Notes under the pieces: model-generated
Databases searched by the model: none
What the model saw: the letters and a program-made list of their open reading frames with translations, nothing else
What the model was told of the DNA's origin: nothing
Made by a program: the position numbers and the translations under genes
DNA from: Actinomadura sp. KC06
Lineage (GTDB): Bacteria; Actinomycetota; Actinomycetes; Streptosporangiales; Streptosporangiaceae
DNA length: 64,000 nucleotides
Reading direction: 5' to 3'
NCBI RefSeq assembly: GCF_004348735.1
Contig: NZ_SMKT01000003.1
Span: 62,001-126,000 of the forward strand
Shown: positions 1-7,140 of the stretch, piece by piece
Layout of the letters: each line of letters opens with the position of its first letter
Position numbering within the stretch: position 1 is the first letter of the stretch

Positions 1-459
1 CACCTGGCACACGTCCAGCGAGATCCCATCGAGCACGGGACCGCGCCACAGCGCGAGAGCCTGCGTCAGTAGCGCAGACCGCTCCTCCAACGCGCCTATA
101 GAAGCGGAAGCGTCATCGGCCAGCGCGTGTGCGGCAGCGGTCAGTTCCTCGAACCGATCCCGGTCGAGCTCACCCGCCCGGGTTTCCAACATGTAGCCGG
201 GCGCACGCCTGAGAACTGGCTGCCGCCCGCTGTCGGCCGGCAGAGCCCGGCGGAGCCGCGCGACACATCCCTGCAATAGCTCGCGCGCCGCAGAAGGAGC
301 CTGATCTGCCCACAGATGATCGATCAACCGATCGCTAGAAACTACCCGGTTGGCGTGCAACAAAAGGACGGCCAGCAACGCCTGCTGCTGCGGTCCGCCA
401 ACCGTGACACAGGCTTCGCCGTCCAACACCTCAAGCGGCCCAAGAATCCGAAACCGCAT
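1..459 (-). CDS. SARP/BTAD-family transcriptional regulator (3' end outside window)
   Basis: The first 153 codons of a regulator running off the left edge; the start ATG at 459 follows a GGGGGAG Shine-Dalgarno at very short spacing. The N-terminus (MRFRILGPLEVLDG) is the classic opening of SARP/AfsR-type OmpR-like winged-helix DNA-binding domains, continuing through a QQQALLAVLLLHANRVVS stretch and RLIDHLW, with the bacterial transcriptional activator (BTAD) domain starting near residue 90 (GELDRDRFEEL). Such proteins usually activate secondary-metabolite genes by binding direct repeats. A second SARP gene lies 79 bp upstream on the same strand. Whether this is a short SARP or a long AfsR-like protein with an ATPase domain cannot be seen. 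Confidence 0.85.
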   Translation of the reverse strand, partial: MRFRILGPLEVLDGEACVTVGGPQQQALLAVLLLHANRVVSSDRLIDHLWADQAPSAARELLQGCVARLRRALPADSGRQPVLRRAPGYMLETRAGELDRDRFEELTAAAHALADDASASIGALEERSALLTQALALWRGPVLDGISLDVCQV

Positions 460-538
460 AACTCCCCCGAAGAAAGTACGTAGCAGAGCCGATGCTGATC
501 GGGCGCACGCACCGAGCCTCACCGACCATCTGCGCGGG

Positions 539-1363
539 TCAGCGGCGAGCCCGGTCATGGCGTGCGGGAGCCATCCTGAGCAGCGACCGCGGATCGGACC
601 GGCCCGCGAGCACCCCGGCCCTGATGTGGCGCAGTCCGGCGCCCGGCCCGACACCGAGCTCCGCCGCCAGGGTCCGCTGCGCCCGCTGGTAGGTCTCCAG
701 CGCCTCGGCGGTCCGGCCGGCGACCAGAAAGGCGACCATGCGCAGCTCCCACAGCCGCTCCCGCAGCGGGTGCTCGGCGAGCAACCGGTCAATCCCGGCC
801 GGCGCGCCCTCCGCCGTCCCGGTCGCCAGCTGGGCGCCGAGCAGCCCCTCCTGCGAGTCGAGCCAGAGCTCGGCCAGATAGGCGCCCTCCGCGGCCGCCC
901 AGCCGTGCACGCTGCAGTCGGCGAGCGACCGGCCGCGCCACAGCTCCAGTGCGGCGCGGTACGCGCGGTCGGCCTCCCCGTAGGCCCCCCGCGCGCTGTC
1001 GCGCCGCCCGTCGGCGACCAGCTCCTCGAAGCGGTTCCGATCGACGTCCACGGCGTTCACGGCGAGCAGGTAGCCGGGGTCCCGCCGGAGGATCATCCGG
1101 TCCCGGCTGCCTGCCGCGAGGGTCGCGCCGAGCTTGGCGAGATGGCTGTGCAACGTCCGGACCGCGGTCGGCGGCGGCTCCTCGCCCCACAGGCCGTCCA
1201 CCAGTTGCCCGACCGTGACCACCGTCCCCGCCCGCAGCGCCAGCAGGCCCAGCAGGCTTCTGCGCCGCCTGGGCAGCGAGATCGGGCGACCCTCGCTGCA
1301 CACAGTCACAGAACCGAGCACATCGATCACGACGCCGACATCGCCACCAGTCCCGAACTCCAC
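539..1363 (-). CDS. SARP/BTAD-family transcriptional regulator
   Basis: A 274-aa protein of the short SARP type: winged-helix DNA-binding domain at about residues 12-100 (VIDVLGSVTV, LLGLLALRAGTVV, QLVDGLWGEEPP, LHSHLAKLG) and an all-helical BTAD domain at about 105-250 (DVDRNRFEELV, RALELWRG-like ALELWRGRSLAD, ALETYQRAQ). No ATPase domain follows, so it matches small SARPs such as ActII-ORF4 in size. The GTG start at 1363 is preceded by a G-rich stretch; a GTG pair near 1330-1333 is an alternative. It precedes the truncated SARP on the same strand. A CRP-like palindrome lies about 90 bp upstream of the start. No biosynthetic genes are visible beside it, so its target is unknown. Confidence 0.85.
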   Translation of the reverse strand: MEFGTGGDVGVVIDVLGSVTVCSEGRPISLPRRRRSLLGLLALRAGTVVTVGQLVDGLWGEEPPPTAVRTLHSHLAKLGATLAAGSRDRMILRRDPGYLLAVNAVDVDRNRFEELVADGRRDSARGAYGEADRAYRAALELWRGRSLADCSVHGWAAAEGAYLAELWLDSQEGLLGAQLATGTAEGAPAGIDRLLAEHPLRERLWELRMVAFLVAGRTAEALETYQRAQRTLAAELGVGPGAGLRHIRAGVLAGRSDPRSLLRMAPARHDRARR

Positions 1364-1451
1364 CGCGCCCCCAAACGTCGGAGCCGCCGCGGGGATTCGG
1401 CTCGTTTACCCGGATACACGACCAGGGGTCGATGAACGTTCAATCGAGGTA

Positions 1452-1467
1452 TGTGACAAGCGTCACA
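1452..1467. promoter_or_regulatory. CRP/FNR-type palindrome TGTGAC-N4-GTCACA
   Basis: A perfect 6+6 inverted repeat fitting the CRP consensus TGTGA-N6-TCACA. It lies 89 bp upstream of the SARP gene starting at 1363 and overlaps the stop codon of the subtilase remnant, so its only plausible target is the SARP gene. cAMP/CRP control of a SARP is an inference. Confidence 0.5.
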
Positions 1468-2100
1468 TCGTGGGGCATTGGAGGGAGTCGCCCACCAGGT
1501 CCGGGACCTGCACCTGCGTGTCGGAGGTGTTGGTGAACAGCAGCCGGTTCTTGGAATCAGGCCCTGCGTCGCCGACGATCCCCTTGGTGGAGTTGTTCAC
1601 CAGTACGTGGGTGACCTCCGGGGGCTTGGCGGCCGGGTGGTTCTCCAGATACGGGGCGCCGGCACCGGCCACGTGCGGGCTCGCCATCGACGTCCCGGAG
1701 CTGAGGCGCGCGCCGGTGTCATCCTCGTGTCCGGCGGACCTGATGGAGCTGCCCGGCGCGAATATGTCCAGGCAAGTCCGTGGTTGGAGAACGAGGCGCG
1801 GGCGTCGGTGCTCGTGGTGGCGCCCACGGTGATCGCTTCGGGCACCGCGGCGGGGGAGCGCCGGCACGCGTCGATGTCGTCGTTGCCCGCGGAGACCGCG
1901 TACGTGAGCCCGGATAGGACCGAGGCCTTGACGAACAGGTCCTCGACGAAGCTCCGGCCGCCACCGAGGCTCATGTTGACCACGGCCGGCTTGACCGCGT
2001 TCCTGGTCACCCAGTTCACGCCGGCGGTGACGTCGGACTTGCTGCCCTTTTTGTCGCCGCGTCCTGCCAAACGAAGATCCTGGGCGGGTACGCCCAGCGC
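1463..2100 (-). pseudogene. S8 (subtilisin-like) peptidase remnant
   Basis: Two reading frames join to give the C-terminal half of a subtilase. One frame (about 2070 to 1770) has GVNWVTRNAVKPAVVNMSLGG and the oxyanion-hole motif AVSAGNDD; the other (about 1770 to 1463) has the serine motif SGTSMASPHVAGAG and a normal C-terminal helix. A frameshift near 1770 separates Asn from Ser, and the half carrying the catalytic Asp and His is absent. It is therefore not a working protease. It differs in sequence from the intact S8 enzyme at 21397-23367. Confidence 0.75.
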
Positions 2101-2413
2101 ACACAGCCATCGGCCCAGCCAGGACGCCGCGTCGTCGGCGGCAGTGGCCCGAGCCGGGCGAAGCTGGCTCAGCGGCCGATCGGGAGGTCTTGGCGGGCTT
2201 GTTCCAGGTCGGTTCCCAGATCCACAGTCGGTGCTGCGGGGAAACCTGGTGGTATCCGTACAGGCCGACCTCGGTCAGGGTGTGCAGGTCCACGCATACC
2301 CGCTGATAGGCCTGGCCGATCGCCTTGGCCGGGTCGTCCAGGCCCTTAACGCCAAGCTTGATGCAGGCCCGGTACTCATAACCTTCCCTGGTCGCGTGTC
2401 CGGTCGAGCACAT
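2101..2413 (-). other. Unidentified coding fragment upstream of subtilase remnant
   Basis: An open minus-strand stretch beginning at 2413 (MCSTGHATREGYEYR) with phrases such as AYQRVCVDLHTLTEVGLYGY that look protein-like but match no family I recognise. It runs into the subtilase remnant without a stop and is probably the tail of another broken gene joined to it. Confidence 0.25.
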
Positions 2414-2432
2414 TGCTCCTGGGCAGGGGTCG

Positions 2433-3728
2433 TTAGGTGAGGACGCTGTGGTTGGCGCGGAAGACGCCGTGCGGGTCGCGGGAGCGCTTGAGTTCGCGCA
2501 GCCGGGTGAGGGCGGATTCGGGGAATGCGTCGGCCGCCGTTTCTTCGGGGGCCAGCAGCGTGTACGGCTTGCGTCCAGAGGCGACGGCGCCGAGCTGCTC
2601 GACGATCTGGACCTGTCTGCCGCGGGCGGCGTGCGCGATTTCCGGATCGGCCCCCAGACCGATCATCTGGAGAAGGTAGGGCTCGGCCAGTGCTCCAGCC
2701 GCACCGGAGCCCGGCTCGGCCAGCGCACCGCCCAGATGCCGGACCTGGATGCTGATCAGCGGGTCGATCGGCTCGGTCGCCAGGGTCTCGTGCAGGTCGG
2801 TCAGTAGCTCCGCGCGGGTTGCCGCGGGGGTCGGGCTGGTCGGTTCGCCGGTGATCGCCCCCAGGTCGGCCACTGCCACGACGCCACGGTTGTCGCTGAT
2901 CACGCCGTCGATCGTGTCGATCCGGCGCACCAGCGCCGCCCCTTCGCGCGGGTCGCCGAGGTAGGTCAGGTCCAGGCCCGCCATGGGCGGGGCTCCGGGG
3001 AATCCGAATCGGTTGAACCAGACGGTCAATTCCGGTGGCGCCTCGTCGGTGATCTTCCGGAAGACCTCGAACACCTCGCCGCTGCGCGCACCCGGCCAGA
3101 TCACGCGCCCGCCGTACACCGACGGCGCCGGATGCAGATCGAATTCGAGTGACGTCACCAGTGCGAAGTCGCCGCCGCCGCCTCTCAGTCCCCAGAACAG
3201 TTCCGGATCCGATGTGTCGCTCACCCGGGTCCGGTCGCCGTCGGCGTCGACGATGTCGAGGGCGCGCACGCTGTCGGCGGCCCAGCCGTATCTGCGGCCG
3301 AACCAGGACAGGCCGCCGCCCAGCGTGTACCCGGCCACGTTGACCACCGGTGAACTGCCGGCCAGTCCGGTCAGGTTCGCGGGCCCCGTCTTCGCCAGTA
3401 CCTGCCCCCAGTTCGCCCCTGCGCCGACCTGGGCCAGCCGCTCCCGCTCGTGCAGCCGGACGCCGTCCAGACGATTGGTGCGCAGAAGGATCACCCCCTC
3501 CACGTCGCCCGAGGCGTCGTGACCATTGGCCTGGGCGGTGACCGTCAGGCCCGACCGACGCGCGTATCGGACCAGCGCGGCCACATCATCGGCGTCCTCG
3601 GCCTCCACCACGGCAGCCACCGGCTGCTCGATGGCCAGGTTCCAGGGCTTGCGGGTTGCGTCGAAGCCGTCGTCGCCGCGCTCCAGCACCCGGCCCTTGA
3701 CCGCTCCCCGAAGATCACTGCTCGTCAT
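2433..3728 (-). CDS. FAD-binding oxidoreductase, berberine-bridge-like
   Basis: A 431-aa flavoprotein of the FAD-linked oxidase (PCMH/BBE) superfamily. The N-terminal FAD domain contains QPVAAVVEAEDADDVAALVR, then ANGHDASG where the His could carry the 8-alpha-FAD bond, and VVNVAGYTLGGGLSWFGRRYG. The second covalent Cys of bicovalent enzymes is not seen. The tail (RDPHGVFRANHSVL) matches the usual berberine-bridge C-terminus. I start it at the ATG at 3728, which has AGGGGGAG seven bases upstream; the frame remains open eight codons further. It follows the VOC gene by 27 bp and is probably the third gene of that operon. The substrate is unknown. Confidence 0.85.
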   Translation of the reverse strand: MTSSDLRGAVKGRVLERGDDGFDATRKPWNLAIEQPVAAVVEAEDADDVAALVRYARRSGLTVTAQANGHDASGDVEGVILLRTNRLDGVRLHERERLAQVGAGANWGQVLAKTGPANLTGLAGSSPVVNVAGYTLGGGLSWFGRRYGWAADSVRALDIVDADGDRTRVSDTSDPELFWGLRGGGGDFALVTSLEFDLHPAPSVYGGRVIWPGARSGEVFEVFRKITDEAPPELTVWFNRFGFPGAPPMAGLDLTYLGDPREGAALVRRIDTIDGVISDNRGVVAVADLGAITGEPTSPTPAATRAELLTDLHETLATEPIDPLISIQVRHLGGALAEPGSGAAGALAEPYLLQMIGLGADPEIAHAARGRQVQIVEQLGAVASGRKPYTLLAPEETAADAFPESALTRLRELKRSRDPHGVFRANHSVLT

Positions 3729-3755
3729 CTGAGAACTCCCCCTGTAGTCCACGTG

Positions 3756-4100
3756 CTAGCTCTCGGGTGGGGCTTGCAAGCTCCACAGCCGTCCGTCGGG
3801 ATCGCGGACGGTCATCTCCCGGGTCCCGTAGTGGGTGTCCTGGAACGGGGTGACCACCTCCACGGCCGGATCGGGGTCGAACCGTGCCGCGTCGGCCACC
3901 TTCAACGCGACCTGCATCCCGGGCTGCCGGTCCTCGGGGCACTCCGTGACTATGAGATAGGGCCCCTCGCCGTTGCGGAACACGCCGGAGCCCTCGCCGG
4001 TGGCGATCTCCAGTTCGAATCCCAGGGCCTGGAGAAACCTCGCGGTCTTCCCCCAGTTGCGGGTTTCCAAGAACACCGCCTCGAACCCTTCAGTCGCCAT
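3756..4100 (-). CDS. VOC-superfamily (glyoxalase/bleomycin-resistance fold) protein
   Basis: A 114-aa single vicinal-oxygen-chelate module: an opening strand (FEAVFLETRNWGKTARFL), a GFELEIATGEGSGVFRNG hairpin, and a closing TVRDPDGRLWSLQAP, typical of glyoxalase-fold proteins. The usual first metal-ligand position is not obviously His, so enzymatic activity is uncertain; a binding or resistance role is possible. The ATG lies one base after the stop of the RHH gene, indicating translational coupling, and the flavin oxidoreductase follows. Confidence 0.8.
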   Translation of the reverse strand: MATEGFEAVFLETRNWGKTARFLQALGFELEIATGEGSGVFRNGEGPYLIVTECPEDRQPGMQVALKVADAARFDPDPAVEVVTPFQDTHYGTREMTVRDPDGRLWSLQAPPES

Positions 4101-4101
4101 G

Positions 4102-4281
4102 TCATGACTCCTTCTCGGATGTGCGCTCCTGCTGCCCGTGGGCGTCGTCGAGGTAGGTGCGCAACGCGTCGGCGACCAACGCCGACAGGGACATACCCGT
4201 CTCGATCGCGTGATGCTTGACCCGCTTGATCAGCGGTACCGGCAGGTACACGTTGAACTGCTTGACCTCCGCCTCACCCAT
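4102..4281 (-). CDS. Ribbon-helix-helix (CopG/Arc-like) DNA-binding protein
   Basis: A 59-aa ORF read directly from the sequence. The start [20 protein letters not shown] gives the beta-strand (KQFNVYLP) followed by helix A ([13 protein letters not shown]), the MSLSALV turn and helix B ([10 protein letters not shown]): the standard RHH layout. It ends at the TGA at 4102-4104, one base before the VOC start. RHH proteins usually repress their own operon, and a palindrome lies 9-20 bp upstream of this start. The neighbours are a VOC and a flavin enzyme rather than a toxin, so an antitoxin role is unlikely. Confidence 0.75.
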   Translation of the reverse strand: MGEAEVKQFNVYLPVPLIKRVKHHAIETGMSLSALVADALRTYLDDAHGQQERTSEKES

Positions 4282-4290
4282 CCAGGCAGG

Positions 4291-4313
4291 CTAGCATGCT
4301 AGAAAGTTAGCAC
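4291..4313. promoter_or_regulatory. Candidate RHH operator
   Basis: The perfect 12-bp palindrome CTAGCATGCTAG (4291-4302) carries TAGCA and TGCTA half-sites, and a further TAGCA occurs at 4308-4312, 16 bp from the first. It sits just upstream of the RHH start at 4281 and just before the plus-strand STAS ORF, so it could control both directions. Autoregulation is inferred. Confidence 0.5.
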
Positions 4314-4314
4314 G

Positions 4315-5070
4315 GTGTATCGAGGCCGCTCCCCACCGCCCGACTCTCGCCAAACCGTCGGCGTCAAGTACCTCAATCCCGGGACGGAAGTCAAGGACGG
4401 CCCGAGCGCCTACCTGACGACGTGCCTGCGCAACGCCGCCACTGACGCGCTGCGCAAGTTCTCGGCGGCGGAATCCACGATCTCGCTGGACGGGTATGAC
4501 GACGTCCTGCCGGAGCGGTGCCAGGAGCCTCCGACCGGCCGCGGTGAGCCGGGCGACGCGGACCAGGTCGCCGCCGAGGAGGACATCAGGCGGGAACTCG
4601 CCCGGCTGACCGGCACCGGCGAGACCGCCGGTGAAGCGCCTCGCGAAGTGGCCGTCGAAGCAAAGGGAACACTGGTCCACATCTACGAACTGGAACCGGG
4701 GATCGTCGTCGCGAAGATCAGGACGACGGACAACGAGTTCGACGTCCACACCGCCTGGCCGGTGCGGAACGCGCTCCTGGAATGGCTGGACGATCCCGGC
4801 AAGGCGACCTCGGTGAACATCGTCATCGATCTGAGCGGAATAGACTTCATCGACTCGACGGCGCTCGGTGTCCTCGTCATGTTCCGGTTCCGGCTTCGTC
4901 TGCACGGCGACTGGTTTTCCGTGGTCTGCCCCAATCAACGTCCGCGTCGGCTTCTGGCCAACACAATGCTCGACACGATCTTCGGGGTGCACGCGTCGAT
5001 GGACGACGCCCTGGCGGCCATCCGCAAATACATGCGGGGACCCACGAGCCGGTTCACCTGGCCTCGGTGA
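4315..5070 (+). CDS. STAS-domain (anti-sigma-factor antagonist) protein with sigma-like N-terminus
   Basis: A 251-aa ORF. Residues about 125-238 form a STAS domain of the SpoIIAA/RsbV type: a central strand VNIVIDLSGIDFID, then STALGVLVMF with Ser181 at the position that is phosphorylated in anti-anti-sigma factors. The N-terminal 100 residues are unusual: SAYLTTCLRNAATDALRK resembles the end of sigma-70 region 2 in ECF sigma factors, and a SISLD-like linker and an acidic segment follow. It may be a remnant of a sigma factor fused to STAS, or coincidental helix similarity. The GTG start at 4315 overlaps the RHH promoter region and is doubtful; the true start may be further in. A small membrane protein follows after 16 bp. 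Confidence 0.65.
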   Translation: MYRGRSPPPDSRQTVGVKYLNPGTEVKDGPSAYLTTCLRNAATDALRKFSAAESTISLDGYDDVLPERCQEPPTGRGEPGDADQVAAEEDIRRELARLTGTGETAGEAPREVAVEAKGTLVHIYELEPGIVVAKIRTTDNEFDVHTAWPVRNALLEWLDDPGKATSVNIVIDLSGIDFIDSTALGVLVMFRFRLRLHGDWFSVVCPNQRPRRLLANTMLDTIFGVHASMDDALAAIRKYMRGPTSRFTWPR

Positions 5071-5086
5071 CGACGGGAGCGACGAG

Positions 5087-5245
5087 ATGAATCGTGTCGG
5101 GAGCGCCGTCGCCGTCGGCGTGGTCGCCGGTCTGGCGACAGGGATCGCAGCCGGGCTTTCGGCGTCCCAGGCCATCGCCGGGTTCATGGCGTTCCTGGGC
5201 GCGACCGGGCTCGCCCTGGCCATTCTCAAAGAGACCGGCAGATGA
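5087..5245 (+). CDS. Small membrane protein, function unknown
   Basis: A 52-aa ORF starting at the ATG at 5087 with GGGAG eight bases upstream. It has two hydrophobic segments (AVAVGVVAGLATGIAAGL and AGFMAFLGATGLALAIL) rich in small residues, separated by SASQAIA, and a charged end (KETGR). It looks like a short integral membrane protein. It is probably co-transcribed with the STAS gene and converges on the large operon ending at 5263. Confidence 0.5.
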   Translation: MNRVGSAVAVGVVAGLATGIAAGLSASQAIAGFMAFLGATGLALAILKETGR

Positions 5246-5262
5246 CTGCGGGCGAGGACCGG

Positions 5263-7140
5263 TCAGCTCCCCCGTAGGGCTTCGGTCGGCGTCGTCGGGG
5301 TGTTGATCAGGGTGTCGAAGCGGAGGCCGCTTGAGGCTTCGCCGCGGCCTACGCCGCGGTGGGCGCTGAGCCAGAGCACTACGCGGCCGTCCCGCCAGCG
5401 GGTCCGGTTGAAGGCGACCGACAGGCGAGTGCCAGCCTGTGGCACCTCCTCCTCGTTCACGAAGTACTGCGTTCCCGCGTCGAAGCCGTGGCGCAGGAGG
5501 GTGGTGCGGGCCGGGACGGGCCGGCCGTCCACGACGCTGGGCATCGCCGCGCGCTGGAGCTGGATTTCGCGATTGTCGCCTGGCACGCGCACTGGGATGA
5601 ACGGGATCCAGTGTTCCGGGATGGCGTTCATCGCCTGGTAGGAAAGGGGGGCGCGCGGTGGGTCTTCTTCGTCGGGCGTCGGTTCTGCGTGGCGTTGACG
5701 GAATGCCAGGGCCTCGGCCGCGGCCTCGCTGCCGCGGCGGGGTTCGCCGGTCGGCATCCGTACGGTCTGCTCGATGCCCCAGACCAAGTTGGCGTTCTCG
5801 TCGCGGATCAGGAGGACCTCTTCCAGCGCGGGGCCCTCGGCGACCTTCGGGACGCTCGGCGGCAGCAGGAGGTCGGTGTCCGCGGGCACGTGGTCGGCGC
5901 CGATGGTGTCCAGGGTGAACATCGACCAGCGCCGCTGGTCCTCGTCGTCGCCGGCGCCGGCGGGGGTGATCCAGAGCCTCTCCCCGAAGACGTCGGTGAC
6001 GACCAGGCCGCGGATCTTGTTCATCGTGCCCGCGGGCAGGTCGCAGGGCAGCTGGTACCAGTCGTTGCTGAACACCAGCGCGAATTCCAGGAAGATCAGG
6101 CGCGCCAGGTCGGTGCTGTCCGGACGGACGGCGGCGAAGTTGGTGCGTCCGTCCTCGATCGCCCACCAGCGCGGCAGCGGCATTCCCGAGAAGCGGACCG
6201 GGGCCGGGAAGACCGTGCGGCTGAGCGTCTTCTCCGGGGGCCTCGTCCCGCCGAGGGGCGGTCCGGGGTCGACGGAGAAGGCGTGCCAGTCCAGTTCGCC
6301 GCCGGGGTATTCCTGGGCGGTGACGACCTTCTCGCCGCCGGGCACCGAGGCGGAGACGGAGAAGCGGTGTTCGAGGCGGCGCGGGTCCCAGGTGGCGTCG
6401 CCGTCGGGGCGTTCGGGAGTGACGCCGGTCGGCTGGTCGATCAGCGCGTCGAACCAGGCGACCAGGCGCTTGCCGAGACTGTTGAGCGTGGCGCGGTGCA
6501 GCAGCCCGTTGATGCCGTCGGCGGCGTTCCCGCCGCCCTTGATGTGCCGGTAGAGCAGGTAGCCGTCCATCCGGCGGCCGGCGATCGTCTGCATCGTCGC
6601 CCAGACCTCGGGATGCGCGAGCCGGGCGGTGTCCTCTTTCGCGGGGTGCTCCGGGTCCGGCAGCTGGATGGGGTACTTGGCGATGTACTGCCTCTCGAAG
6701 CGGAAGAGGTCCAGGCCGAGCAGGTTGTGCTTGCCGAGCAGCTTCAGCCACCGGTGGCCGATCATCACGCGCAGGTCGAAGGCGATCTCCTCGTCGCCGA
6801 ACGCGAACGGCAGCAGCCGCCGCTCCGCCATGGTCTCCAGCGGACGGTCGGTGGGCAGGTCCTCGGGCGGGCCGCCGTGCGGGCGGAACCGGGTTGGCCG
6901 CGAGGGGCTGACCGAGTAGGTGGCGGTGACGGGCGATCCCGCGTCCGTCCCGCGGAACTCGCCGAGCTGCCACTGCCGGGTCAGCATCCACAGCGGGTCG
7001 CGCACCTCGACGCGCAGCGCCCGCTCGAAGTCGGCGGTGCGGGGGCGGCCCTCCAGCCGGTTCCACACGCCCACCGTCGGGTGGCGGCGTCCGGCCAGTT
7101 CTTCGGCGAACGTAGGCGGGACGGGGTTCGGCTCACTCAT
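5263..7140 (-). CDS. Conserved hypothetical protein (sixth gene of large operon)
   Basis: A 625-aa soluble protein with no signal peptide or membrane segment. I recognise no named domain. Its N-terminal third has a striking aromatic block (VRDPLWMLTRQWQLGEF, followed by RGTDAGSPV) that I recall only from unnamed conserved bacterial proteins. Later parts are a beta-rich mixture with ISIQ-like and LLRHGF-type strands, plus a region around residues 400-470 that names no motif. The ATG at 7140 overlaps the end of the 1751-aa gene by 8 bp, so translation is coupled. It is the last gene of the six-gene run and converges on the small membrane gene. It is not a shadow: the opposite frames are low-complexity Arg/Ala/Gly. 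Confidence 0.7.
   Translation of the reverse strand: MSEPNPVPPTFAEELAGRRHPTVGVWNRLEGRPRTADFERALRVEVRDPLWMLTRQWQLGEFRGTDAGSPVTATYSVSPSRPTRFRPHGGPPEDLPTDRPLETMAERRLLPFAFGDEEIAFDLRVMIGHRWLKLLGKHNLLGLDLFRFERQYIAKYPIQLPDPEHPAKEDTARLAHPEVWATMQTIAGRRMDGYLLYRHIKGGGNAADGINGLLHRATLNSLGKRLVAWFDALIDQPTGVTPERPDGDATWDPRRLEHRFSVSASVPGGEKVVTAQEYPGGELDWHAFSVDPGPPLGGTRPPEKTLSRTVFPAPVRFSGMPLPRWWAIEDGRTNFAAVRPDSTDLARLIFLEFALVFSNDWYQLPCDLPAGTMNKIRGLVVTDVFGERLWITPAGAGDDEDQRRWSMFTLDTIGADHVPADTDLLLPPSVPKVAEGPALEEVLLIRDENANLVWGIEQTVRMPTGEPRRGSEAAAEALAFRQRHAEPTPDEEDPPRAPLSYQAMNAIPEHWIPFIPVRVPGDNREIQLQRAAMPSVVDGRPVPARTTLLRHGFDAGTQYFVNEEEVPQAGTRLSVAFNRTRWRDGRVVLWLSAHRGVGRGEASSGLRFDTLINTPTTPTEALRGS

Noticed and set aside
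4102..4281. RHH protein as an antitoxin
   Set aside because: The coupled gene is a VOC-fold protein, not a RelE/ParE- or PIN-type toxin.
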